DNA of 64,000 nucleotides from Amorphophallus konjac. Its lineage: Eukaryota > Streptophyta > Magnoliopsida > Alismatales > Araceae. The notes beneath the pieces are model-generated. The model was not told the origin of the DNA. It made no database searches and saw nothing but the letters and a program-made list of their open reading frames with translations. Where the stretch lies: assembly GCA_022559845.1 (NCBI GenBank), contig CM040128.1, forward strand, positions 266,978,698 to 267,042,697, given 5' to 3'. The position numbers and the translations under genes are program-made. How positions within the stretch are numbered: position 1 is the stretch's first letter; each line of letters starts with the position of its first letter. Shown here piece by piece: positions 20,659 to 30,826 of this stretch.

Positions 20659-22084
20659 TGTAGATGGACATTAACAGATGATTAAATCATATATATATAT
20701 CCAAATCACAACAATAATGATGATATCAAGTGAAATAATGATGATAACATGATAAAAAAACAATAAATATAAGAAGGGAGATGATGATAAATCAAATAAA
20801 GCACGAGGTGCTAAGGGGAGTTGTGATCGCCAGAGGGGTTACCTCAATAAGAAGAAAAGGAGATCGCGTGTACCTGGTGAAAATTGAGATGCGGGATGGA
20901 TGTGGATTTCCTCCTCCAACTTTAATCGGCCGGCCGATGAAGTGGGTCTTCTTAGTTGATTACCTTGTAAAAAGATAATGAAAACAAGCAAAAGAGAGAG
21001 GGATCAGCCAAAGTGCTATAGTATCAATCCAAAACTAACATGAAATGATGAAAAGACATCAACGTGCACACCTCTTTTTTTGGTTTTTTTTAAAACCCCT
21101 AGAAGAGAACTAGGGAAAGGATATGATATGTTGATACTTAATGCAATAAGAAAACTAATGATGGGATGACAGTGATGATGATATGCTTAGAACACAAATG
21201 AAATAAGCACAATATAGCCCTGCTCTCCCTGACGAGAGTAGAGGGAAACTGTGAAGGTGTTGAACGGATGCAGAGGAACGGATGAAGCCCGATTGGATGC
21301 AGAGGACACCAGGATGCAGAGGGATGGAGTGGAAGCAGTAGCAGCAGGATGCAGTACAGGAGAAAGAATGCTCTGCTTGCAATCGTGATGTTCTGGGTTC
21401 AAGGCATTCAACCTTCTGAGTGCTTAACCTTCAACACGATCGATATGGAACCTCTTATATAATGTTCAATCGGATGTGATCAAACAAGGTAAGATAAGAA
21501 CGGGTAATGAGGCATCCAAGGAAGGATCGAGATCGAGTAAGAGACCAATTGATAGTAGGGAACTGTGAGGGAAAGATGGAAAAAGGAAGGACTCTGGAGT
21601 GAAACACGACTTAGGACAGGGCGTCAAATCATGAATTGACGACCTTCACAGAGACGTTTCTTGAAACACGACCTAGGAAAGGCCGTTTCTTCCTGGATTT
21701 AATTTTGAAATAAAACTTTCTTTGTTTAAAAATCAAGGAACACGCCTGAGGAAACGGCGTTTATTAAAAACACGCCCTGAGGAAGGACGTTACTCACAAA
21801 ATGCTTTTTATTTTGAAAGTAGATAATTCCAGAAATTAACGGATAATACCAGGAATGGACGCCCTCACTTATGGTCATCTCTTCTTTTGAAAACGCCCTA
21901 TGACAGGTCGCTACTTTGAAAATAACGCTCTTCTTAGGTCGTGAATCACGAAAATGCAGGAAAAATGCATAAAACTCACAAAAATAGAAAAACTTCATTT
22001 TATAGGAATATTGAAGTCCACTTGGGGCGTTTATATAATGACATGAGATTTGATCAACATAACGTCAATTTTGGCGTGTCTACA
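20659..22084 (-). repeat. 3' LTR of element D (1426 bp)
   Basis: On the + strand starts TGTAGATGGACA and ends GTGTCTACA. It nearly matches 40339-41769. It carries the palindrome ATCGGCCGGCCGAT (20925-20938), a TATA-like TATATAAG (21454-21461, - strand) and a hairpin array (21605-21942). Confidence 0.96.
21605..21942. repeat. Hairpin array in 3' LTR of D (8 units)
   Basis: Eight stem-loops 35-55 bp apart, for example ACGACCT/AGGCCGT, ACGCCT/CGGCGT, ACGCCCTG/AGGACGT and ACGCCCT/AGGTCGC. The same eight are present in the 5' LTR with a few base changes. Confidence 0.85.
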
Positions 22085-22097
22085 GCTGCCCCGCCTT
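22085..22097 (-). promoter_or_regulatory. Polypurine tract of element D
   Basis: AAGGCGGGGCAGC on the - strand, directly preceding the 3' LTR; identical to that of A. Confidence 0.78.
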
Positions 22098-23528
22098 GGC
22101 GTCTGCTTTGCAAGGGAGTGAGACGGAATGGAGTGAAGTGTAATGAAAGGAATGAAGTGGAATGAACTGATAAGGAGACGCCAAGGTGTGATGTGACACG
22201 CCTCAGACACCAAGCATTTGAAATCTTTCCAAGATTCTGAGTGAAACAACTCTGAGTGGTTCCAAGGAAACATCGATTTGTTGGATAAAAGGAGATTAAA
22301 CTAAGTAAATAAAGGGTGTGCGCGTGGGCACGACAGGGAAAGACCATTGGAGAGCGATTACCAGCCAACGTGGACGTGCTACAACCAAGGTAAATTATGC
22401 AGAAAAGTAAAGAGAATTGGGATAGAGATCCAACAAAAGGGACATTTTCAAGGAATCAGCCTGAACGGCTTCAAATAGAACGAAGTACTTGATTTGAAGT
22501 GGAATATATCATGTCAACTCAATCAAGAGCGAGTGAACTTCATTATTGCCATAATATGAAGATTTTCAGCATGAAACTCAAAGTCCTATATGATGCATGC
22601 TGGGCTAAAAGAAAAGATTAAAACAAACTAAAATAGAAAATAATCAAGGATAATATTGCTAAGCCATTTAGATCTGGTCAAGAATCCAAATCTCTGAGCT
22701 AACACTAAGCCGAAGCCCGTTTGTCCGCGCATCAACTCAGAAAGTGGAACCATCGTCCCAAACCTTTAACGACTCAACGGCCTATCCGTGTGATCAAGAC
22801 TCTCCTGAAATCCTCATTGTTTTTGGTGAAGGGGAACTCAAATTTCAGGTTCATCAGAACCACAAGGTCCTTGACATACTATAATAGTGTAGATATCATA
22901 TAATAATAATAATGCTTACAAGAAACAGATACAAGGTGACACGATGTTACTCCCATGAGTGGTCCAAACGCCTCGAATCCTGCAAACTTCTGCACTTGAA
23001 ACTTATTAGTTTTCATAAATAATCATCAATTTAGAACATGACATGATCATAAGTGCTTAATCATAAACAATTTCACCAAAATAATAGCACTTAAGTACAT
23101 TAAAACATCATAATCCAATAAAACACGCCTAAGAATAGGGCGTTAACATCATAAAAGGCGCCTGACCATAGGTCGTTTAACATTTAAAACATGCCCCGCT
23201 CGAAGGCGTAAACAGCAACGGAAGCTTAGAAGAAACGCGACCCCATCAAGGGCGTTACATAAAACACGACCCCTGACAGGTCGTCAAACCAAAAATCGAC
23301 GCCCTTACACAAGGCGTTAATTCAGTACGAACATCCGTTTCTAAATCAAGAACACAGTCCTTAACCCAATCAAATTTCTATCTTCGGGACTCTTTAAGAC
23401 TCTTCAAATCCTTATAAAAAGGAAGGCTTTCTTTCAACAAACCATCCGAATCTCTCTCTGCAGCCGAATTGCTTCTTTTCTTCTTCATCTGCAGGTTGCA
23501 GCACGAGCTACTTCTGCAAAGCAAAGCG
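22098..23528. other. Spacer between 3' LTR of D and antisense gene 2
   Basis: No gene is seen. It corresponds to 12315-13800 of A in reverse. It includes the conserved CATGCA block (22583-22610), a segment conserved with A around 22690-22900 and a six-unit hairpin array (23125-23319). Leader and promoter of antisense gene 2 must lie here. Confidence 0.6.
23125..23319. repeat. Hairpin array upstream of antisense gene 2 (D, 6 units)
   Basis: Arms ACGCCTA/TAGGGCGT, GCGCCTG/TAGGTCGT, ATGCCCC/AAGGCGT, GCGACCC/AGGGCGT, ACGACCC/AGGTCGT and ACGCCCTT/AAGGCGT. It is positionally equivalent to 12540-12733 in A. Confidence 0.85.
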
Positions 23529-24958
23529 ATGGTCAGGATGATGAAGAAACCTAGGATCTCTACTCCCAGAATTACTGAAGTACAAGGGCACATAAGTAAT
23601 CGAATTGCTTCGAATCAGGTAATCTATTCCTCTGTTCTTTGCTCTGTACTGTTCCTTTTCTTTTTCTCTTCTGCCGAACTCTCCTCTTATATTTCATATG
23701 CTTATGTTCGTCACTGCATGTGTTATATTTTCTTCTCACAGGATTACCCAACCCTTCCAGGAGCTAGAAGATATATCCAAATCAAGTGGTTGCCCCTCAT
23801 CCTCTCCAAATTCTCCTCAGATATGAGGGTATATGTAGCTAGATGGCATCTCTTAGGATTGATAACCCATGCCAAGCATTATGACCAAATCCATCTTGAT
23901 TGGGGCACCATGGGAGCATTGATTGAAACATGGCATCCTTCCACCCATACTTTCTTATTTTCCACATTTGAGGCCACCATCTTGCTGGAAGAAGTAGAGA
24001 TGAGCCTGGGTTTGAAACTAATGAAACAAGGAGAAGAAGAGCACATGGCCAACATGCCAAGACCTATCTCGTCTCATGAACTCTTAACCAGCCTTATACC
24101 TAGCCAAAACCTAGTGAATCAGATCAAAACCACTAAGGGAATCAACCTCTTGAAGCTAGCCTCATGGGTATACAAAAGAGCAGATCAAGCCAAGGAAGAG
24201 GAGAGGTAGAAAGAATAACAAAGGCCTTCGTGGTTTGCATAGCAGGTGCGCTCTTGTTTCCATCCACGGAGGACTTCCTTGAAGAGAGTCAAATAAGTGC
24301 AGTGGTGAGCTTATGGGAAGGTGAAAGAGTTGGGCCGGCCATACTAGCTTACCTCTACAGCAGGCTTACTTCAGCGGCCATGGGGCGGCCCATATACGGC
24401 TGTATGCTAGCCTTCTCAAGTTGGGTGGACCTCCACTTTAAATTTGATCCATGCCATGAAGCCCAACAACCGTCAAGGATCTTCTCCAAAAGTCCGCTTT
24501 CTTACATCACCGGCTCGTTGGGAATAAGCAATAGGGTGACGAACCGCATTCCTCAAATCAAGAAAAGGGCGGAGTGGAGAGAACACCTTAAGGTAATGCC
24601 CAAAAACCTCTTTACTTACGCTCCGGGAATACTCAAAATGCAGGAACTTCGCGCAAGATTCTCCATCGGCACGGACCTTCGACTTATTGGCGCATCCGAG
24701 TTCATCTTGTACAATGCACACCGGTGCCTTCCTCAGCTCGGGCTTCCAAGGCAAGTGTTAGAAGACATCTCCCATCTTCCTCCAATCAAATCAAGGGATC
24801 TAGGCAGCAATGAAGATGGAGAGGAGACAATCACCATTCAAGCTCTGTGGAGACTAAGCAAGCTTCGTCAACCTGTAGAAGACTTAGAAGAAGACAAGGA
24901 ACATTGGAAAAATTATGTGATAGCATTGAGGAAATTAAGGCCCAAGGTGGCTCATTAG
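23529..24958 (+). pseudogene. Antisense gene 2 of element D: PMD-like protein, one frameshift
   Basis: Exon 1 is 23529-23618 (ATG, 30 codons, MVRMMKKPRISTPR) and exon 2 is 23742-24958, with a GT-AG intron (23619-23741) in phase 0. Exon 2 carries ALIETWHPSTHTFLF, ATILLEEVEMSLGLKL, GALLFPSTEDFLEE and ends RKLRPKVAH. A small indel near 24190-24200, in an AG-rich stretch, changes the frame, so residues after KRADQAK are out of register with the start. About 435 residues are expected. Sequence, exon sizes and position match A's gene 2 (10882-12314) and, more distantly, B's (57035-58446). Confidence 0.72.
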
Positions 24959-25064
24959 GCATTGTAATCCTTTCTTTCAAATAATAAAGATTGCTTTCTG
25001 ATTGAGCCAATTATCACTGTGATTATGATCAAAATTTTCCAAAACCTGCGTTTCTGTTGCAAAT

Positions 25065-25470
25065 AACGCCTCAAAGAACGCCGTGAATTCAAAAATAAAC
25101 GCCTTACCTCAAGGCGCCTCAATCGGCCCATCTTCCATATTTGACGCCTGCAGCAGAGGGCGTGACTCAAATAACGACTTCAAACAAGGCGTTAATAGGT
25201 TCAAACCCCAAAGAATATAATCGTTGAATCATCAAAATAACGCCTTCGCCTTAGTCACATTTAAAGAATAACACGCCCTCATCAGAGGCGTTACTCAAAA
25301 ACAGCAATGATGACTTTCATCACATCAATCAACGCCCATTCAATGCGTCTGACGACGGTTATCGTTCCCCATGCAAAACAAAATAACGCCTTAATCATCG
25401 TCGTCTACCTTCAAGAAACGCCCAAAGCTTCGTCGTGAATCCAATTATAAACGCCTCCTCTTAGGGCGTG
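25065..25470. repeat. Hairpin array between antisense genes 2 and 1 (D, about 10 units)
   Basis: Arms include ACGCCTTA/AAGGCGCC, ACGCCTG/AGGGCGT, ACGCCCT/GAGGCGT and ACGCCT/AGGGCGT. It is located just upstream of gene 1's leader; the remainder of 24959-25629 holds no gene except the gene 1 leader (telo-box, pyrimidine-rich tract). Confidence 0.82.
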
Positions 25471-25542
25471 TCTTCGTTTCGAAACCCAAAAGTCATCAGC
25501 CCCCTTCTCCTTCCTCCTTCCGTCCTCATTTCCCCCTTCTGC

Positions 25543-25551
25543 AAACCCTAA
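25543..25551 (+). promoter_or_regulatory. Telo-box and pyrimidine-rich leader before antisense gene 1 (D)
   Basis: AAACCCTAA, the plant telo-box, about 80 bp before the ATG, followed by a CT-rich leader up to 25629. Telo-boxes occur near transcription starts of genes active in dividing cells and are bound by TRB-type factors. A's gene 1 has a related AACCCTAA in the same place. Confidence 0.6.
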
Positions 25552-26068
25552 CCGAAGCCCCCCCTCTCGATCTCCCTCTCTCGTTCTCTTCTCTCACTCT
25601 CTCAATCTCCCTCTACCCTAACCCTAGCCATGGCCGGTGGAGGACACAAGCGCCAGAGGGTAGCCACCCCAGAGGTCGTTGACCTCGACGCCTCTCGTGC
25701 CGAAGAAGAACCTGCCATGGAGGAGCTCGCCATCGTTGCTGTTGAAGAACCGGCGGTGGTTGCCGGCGGTGACGAGGCCGAAGGAGCAGCAACAGAAGAA
25801 GGAGGAGAAGACGAAGGTGAGAAGAAGAAGAAGGAGAAGAAGATGAAGAAGAGGGAGATGGAGAAGAAGAAGACGGTGGACCACCGCCCACGGCGGCGGT
25901 CGCTCCCCGGGGTCAGCTCCGGCGGCCCAGACGGCCACTGCCTCGACCACAACCCCTGAAGCACAAAAAGGTAGGTTAATTCCAATTTTTTTATTTTATT
26001 TTCATTTTATTTTTATCTTTCCTGTTTTCCATAGCCCTCGGGCACGAGTTCTGCAACTCAGAAAAGAA

Positions 26069-26586
26069 ACGCCTCCCGTGGGGGCGTTATTCATAAACAA
26101 AACGCCCTGCCCCAGGGCGTTAACTTTTATTTTCTGTTAAAAATTAATTAACCTTCATGACAAACGCCCTGCAGCATGTCGTTTCTCAAAAACTATCATT
26201 TTCCATTAATTCATGCCCATTAAACAATTTTCAAAATATTTTCATGAATTATTTCGCATGCTGCCAGTTATTTGATTTTCTGCTAAATTAGGAAACCACG
26301 CCCTCCATTAGGGCGTTAATTCAACAAGAAACACCCAAATCAGAGGGCGTTTCTTCATTCATTAACGATTTAAAATTAACCACCCTTTTAGGAAAACGCC
26401 CTACCCTAGGGCGTGATTAGAAATATGTTTTAGAATTTAGCAAACAGCCACCAAAATACGCCCAACACGGAGGCGTGATAAAGATGAAAAACGCCCTCAT
26501 CCAGGACGTTGCCTTAAGGCACATTTAGAAAAACGCCCCCCCACAGGGGCGTGAATTCATCAAGAAACGACCTGAGGGTGGTCGTG
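26069..26586. repeat. Hairpin array in intron 1 of antisense gene 1 (D, about 10 units)
   Basis: Densest array: the perfect AACGCCCT (26101-26108) / AGGGCGTT (26114-26121), then ACGCCCT/AGGGCGT pairs near 26296 and 26395, ACGCCCC/GGGGCGT near 26533 and ACGACC/GGTCGT near 26568. It fills most of the 717-bp intron 25971-26687. Confidence 0.9.
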
Positions 26587-28907
26587 AATTCCAAAAACAT
26601 TAAAATTCAATATCAGGCCAAACCAAATGTAATTCCACATGAATATTCAAACAATTAAGCAAAATAATTTTCTTTTAATGTATGCAGGGGCTGATGAGGA
26701 CCCGCATCTCGTGGGTCATGGTCCGGGCAGCATACCAGGGTCTCCCTGACTTTCAGAGGGCTAGAGTAGATGCTATGGGGTTCGAGGCTTTCCTATCCAT
26801 TGAGCCATTCAGACCTGACCTAGCACTTATCCAGGTTTTACGAGAGCGATGGGATAGGGTTAGCCAGACTTTTCTGATGCCCTGGGGGCATATGGTTCCC
26901 AGTTTAGAGGATGTAGCCAGGATCACAGGTTTGAGGGTAGATGGTGAGGCCGTGAGCGGGTTCACCTATTCCGACTACACGGAGATGGCCCAGAGGCTGC
27001 TAGGGTTGGATATGGTTTATGAGGTACCTAGTGAGTGCAGGACCATCTTCCGTACCGACCTGACTACGGTGATGGGTTTGGGAGACGCCAGGAATTGGTC
27101 AGGGGAGACCATGGATGAGTTTTCACAGCGGCTGACCGACGGGGCGAGAGCGATATACTGCCAGGACCCGACTGACCAGGAGAGAGCGGACCGCGACCTG
27201 AGGAGGTTCCTGCTGCTGCTGCTGCTCGGGAGATTATTGCTGGGGACGAAAGCCGACGTCATCAACTGCCGCTTCTTGGGCATCCTTGAGGACCTGGAGA
27301 CAGTTGGCACTTACGCTTGGGGTGTAGCGCTGCTGGCACACCTGCTGGCGGACCTGTCCACGGGGACAGGACGTGAGACGACCGTCAGTGGCTTCTCACC
27401 TTTTCTTCAGGTATTTATTTTCCTTTTTTTTTTCTTTCCTTTTCATGCAAATGAATGCCTTACTAATGCAATGCATGGATGCAGGTGTGGAGCCACTTAT
27501 ACATGCCGATGGGGCGCGTCGACCCACGGCCGGGAGCTGAGGGAGCCTTCCCTCTCGCACGACGCTGGTTACCAGTTGTCTCTGGTGCCCCACTCACCTA
27601 TGAGTTGTGGGTGTTACGGAGAGAGTTCCGCGACTTCCCTCCCTCGTTGGTATGTATGAATGAATGATATGTATTTTATTTTTTTGTGTTTATTTGAATT
27701 GATTATGATGAAATGATGGTGATGCATGTTTATGAATGCAGGTGCAGTGGAGGCCATACGAGGGGATGACAGATGAGGGCCAACCTTGGGTCGTATCGAG
27801 GCAACCTCGCTTCGGGCGTGAGCTGTGGCTGCACTGCTTGAGCGAGATTGAGCCGTTACGGCTTCGGTTGGTGATGAGGACCCTGGGCCTACCCCAGGAG
27901 TGGATCAAGCTCTTTGAGCCTCGAGGCATTGGAAAGAAGACCCGCGGTCGCACCAAAGCGATCGACTGGAGGGTACGTTTTGAGGAGCAGCATGCCGACT
28001 GGCGGCGAGGCGGGATCCGAGTTGCCTCCCACGCGACCGACAGCTCCGAGTATCTCCGGCGTTACTGGGAGGTTCACGCCGGCAGACCTCAGATGAAGGT
28101 TTAGGGGTATGCATGAATGAATGATTATTTAAATGCTTACGCTTATATATGTCTATTATGCAACTAATATGCAATGAATGCAGGACGCGCGAGACATCGC
28201 GGCTATGGATGCACAGGCTCACTACACAGCCTGGAGGACCAGCTGGCCGCCACACGGGCAGACCTGGAGACCCTGGTGAGTGTTTAAATTACTTCTATAT
28301 GCAGATGAATCTTTTTGTTGAATTATTGATGATTAGCCACTGACGATCTCAATGAATGCAGCGTGCCCAGCAGGGAGTAGTGAGGAGAGATCCAGGGGAG
28401 GCCTCCAGCTCGAGGGGACCTAGCGCGGAGGTGACCGCGCTATCAGAGCAGCTAGCTGGAGCGGTTGCACGGGCTGAGGCAGCAGAGCGGGATCTCACCT
28501 CGCGGGTAAATTCTGAACTCAAACTCAGTCAGTTCAATTATTGATCAAATATAGCATTGTGTACTGATAAAAGTTGTGTTGCAGACTGAGGAGCTCCGAG
28601 CCGCCCTTGCTTGTGTCTGTGAGGGACAGCAGGCTACGTCCTCGCAGGTGAGTGTTTTACCTTTTGCTTTGTGTTGTTCAATTGCTTCATTTTAGGAATT
28701 GTGAAATTTGATGATTTGTTTGCCTGTTTGCAGAGTGCACAGCTGCGAGCGGCACGTACCGAGTTGGCGATCCGTGAGCAGCGGATCACTGAGTTGGAGC
28801 GCTCTGTGAGGCGACGGGAGGAGCTTCCTCAGGACGTGGCCGAGTTGCGGGTGGCTCTTGAGTTGGAGAGGCGGGAGCGTGCCTGAGAGCGAGAGGAGCA
28901 CCAGACG

Positions 28908-28988
28908 GAGCGTGCCCAGTTCCTTGAGCTTCAGCAGGCGGAGCGTGCCCGGTTCCTTGAGCTTCAGCAGGCGGAACGTGCCCAGTTC
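28908..28988 (+). repeat. 33-bp tandem repeat in exon 8 of antisense gene 1 (D)
   Basis: Two full units (28908-28940, 28941-28973) and a partial third encode ERAQFLELQQA-type 11-residue repeats within the coiled coil. A has no such expansion, so repeat number varies between copies. Confidence 0.85.
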
Positions 28989-29300
28989 CAGGAGCAGGTG
29001 GCAGCACGGGAGCGTGAGCTGGCGGACTCAAGGACCTAGTTGATCCTTTCCCAGGAGCGGCTGCGAGTGTCCGAGGAGCGGTTGCAGCGAGGCCGTGAGC
29101 GAGCACGGGCTGCGGGGTATTCCTTCACCAGCTCCACCTTCGTGGCGGGTTCTTCCCTCCGAGAGAGGAGCGAGGCAGGGGGACACGTTCGGGTTCCGGC
29201 TTCTTCACGGGGGCCTATGCCTCCTCCACCAGCGCCAGCTCGGGACGGTGAGGAGGAGGTTGAGAGTAGGAGAGTAGAGGAGGGTGGAGGTGAGAGCTGA

Positions 29301-30826
29301 GAGTTTTTTATTTGTACTTGTACTCCTCCACCCTCACACCTGTACATGATAGACATGATGATATATATATATATGAGATTTGAGCTTTTGTTACCTGAGC
29401 ACTTGTGTGGTTGTGGACTTGTGTTTGTGTACTTTTTCTTTCCACGTTCCTCGCGTTTGCTTTACTTTGCCCTGTATCTGCAGCTGCGGTTTTCACTTGA
29501 ACAAACAGGTTAATTCATCTGTTCGACTTGGCCCCTTGCCCGGCGAGCAAGGGGTGTCAATATTCTGACCTTAATAATGGGTCAAGGGGTCAAGCCTTTA
29601 ATTAAATAAGGCAAAATGAAATAACCAAAACTGGGAGATGCCTCATGCAATCACACATATGCAAACAATAATTAAAAGATGTCCAGGCAAGAGTGCAATT
29701 CATGCAACATGAAGAATTTATTTTTGTTATTTTCATTATCTATATTTTTTTTGGGATTTTCTGAAAAACACGCCTTAGATTAGGTCGTTACTCTAGTAAA
29801 AGACGCCCTCGGAGGCGGCGTGAATTTGAAAAGATTTTTGAATTTTGTTTAAAACACGACCTTCCCAGATGCGTTATTTTTTTAATAAGAGACTTTGAGG
29901 GAGGCGTGAATTAACATGAACGCGTCTTGAACAAAGGCGTTAATTTTATTCTTCCCAAATTGGGCTGATAAAGCCATTAAGGTGGTGGGCCCTACTTGGT
30001 CATCATCTAAGATCCATTAACCTTTCTTGAATAATTAAAGGGGGATTGGCGTGCATATAATAAAACTTATACACAAGATTTGTGTAGTGCATTCTCTTCG
30101 GTTTGTCTCGACCATTCTGCTGGTTCATGACTTTTCCAAAAATAAAAGAGAAGATATAAGGAAGCCCACAAAAGATTCAGAGCTGCCTGAGGCAAAGCTA
30201 CCTCCCCTACCCTATGCCTGTTGGGGTTCGGTCTTCGGCGTAGGGACGTTTTGTTGCCTTTTGCCTCTTTTCATATTGCATGCATACGCCCAAGGTTTTC
30301 CTTGCGGGGACTTTGCCCTCTTGACATGCTTTTCTTTTCACCATTTGACTTTCACTTTGGAATTGATTTGCATTGATGAACAGCCTAATTGTACTTGGGT
30401 TTTTTTGTGGCATTTGTTCCCTTTTGGGCCCTGACTTCCTCCTACTAGGGCGGCGGATAGGCTTGGCGTGTCTACCTCGAGACCTCCCTTCCTCCCTTGT
30501 GGGCCGAAGAAGAAAAGAATGGATATCGTCTTTCGCCTTTAGTCCGGTTTCGACTTTTCATCAGATTTTGCACTGCTTGAGCTCAAGAGTAAAGTGTGTA
30601 GTGTGTGCGGGGTCAACTCCCATTTTAAATTAGCAAGACTGATGAATGGATTCTGAATTTTGACCTTTCGGACCGTGGACCCTTGTATGCCATGTCAACC
30701 CAAAAGGAAAACCATGAAAGAAAACTTTTTGATTTTGAAAATATTCGATTTTTTTTGGATTATTTTGGGAGATTTCTATTTTCTTTGGATTTTTATGAAG
30801 TTTTCAATTTTTGTTTGGATTTTTGT
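29301..30826. other. Convergent spacer between antisense gene 1 and integrase (D)
   Basis: No gene is seen. It is the counterpart of 5101-6641. It contains the inverted repeat around CTTGGCCCCTTG (about 29526-29600), a five-unit hairpin array (29769-29942), a block conserved with A (30180-30640) and an A-rich tract read on the - strand just after the integrase stop. Confidence 0.6.
29769..29942. repeat. Hairpin array in convergent spacer (D, 5 units)
   Basis: Arms ACGCCTTA/TAGGTCGT, ACGCCCT/GCGGCGT, ACGACCTT/GATGCGT, GACTTTG/GAGGCGT and ACGCGTCTT/AAGGCGT. Same place and unit count as 5995-6167 in A. Confidence 0.8.

Larger units (their letters stand above)
25630..29300 (+). pseudogene. Antisense gene 1 of element D: PMD and coiled-coil protein, several breaks
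   Basis: Eight exons matching A's gene: 25630-25970, 26688-27410, 27485-27649, 27742-28106, 28184-28275, 28362-28505, 28585-28647 and 28734-29300, with GT-AG introns. The start MAGGGHKRQRV matches A. Exon 2 encodes the PMD-like core (PWGHMVPSLEDVARITGLR) and is fully open; exons 5-8 encode an Arg/Glu-rich coiled coil. Breaks: an indel near 25822 in the acidic tract, one base missing near 28101 (end of exon 4), one missing in exon 5, TGA at 28884-28886 and TAG at 29037-29039. So the copy on the youngest element is damaged while A's copy is open. Confidence 0.8.

Noticed and set aside
25065..26586. CRISPR-like array (palindromic repeats at regular spacing)
   Set aside because: Repeat units differ from each other in paired fashion, spacers are short and A/T-rich, the DNA is plant retroelement, and no cas-like gene is present.
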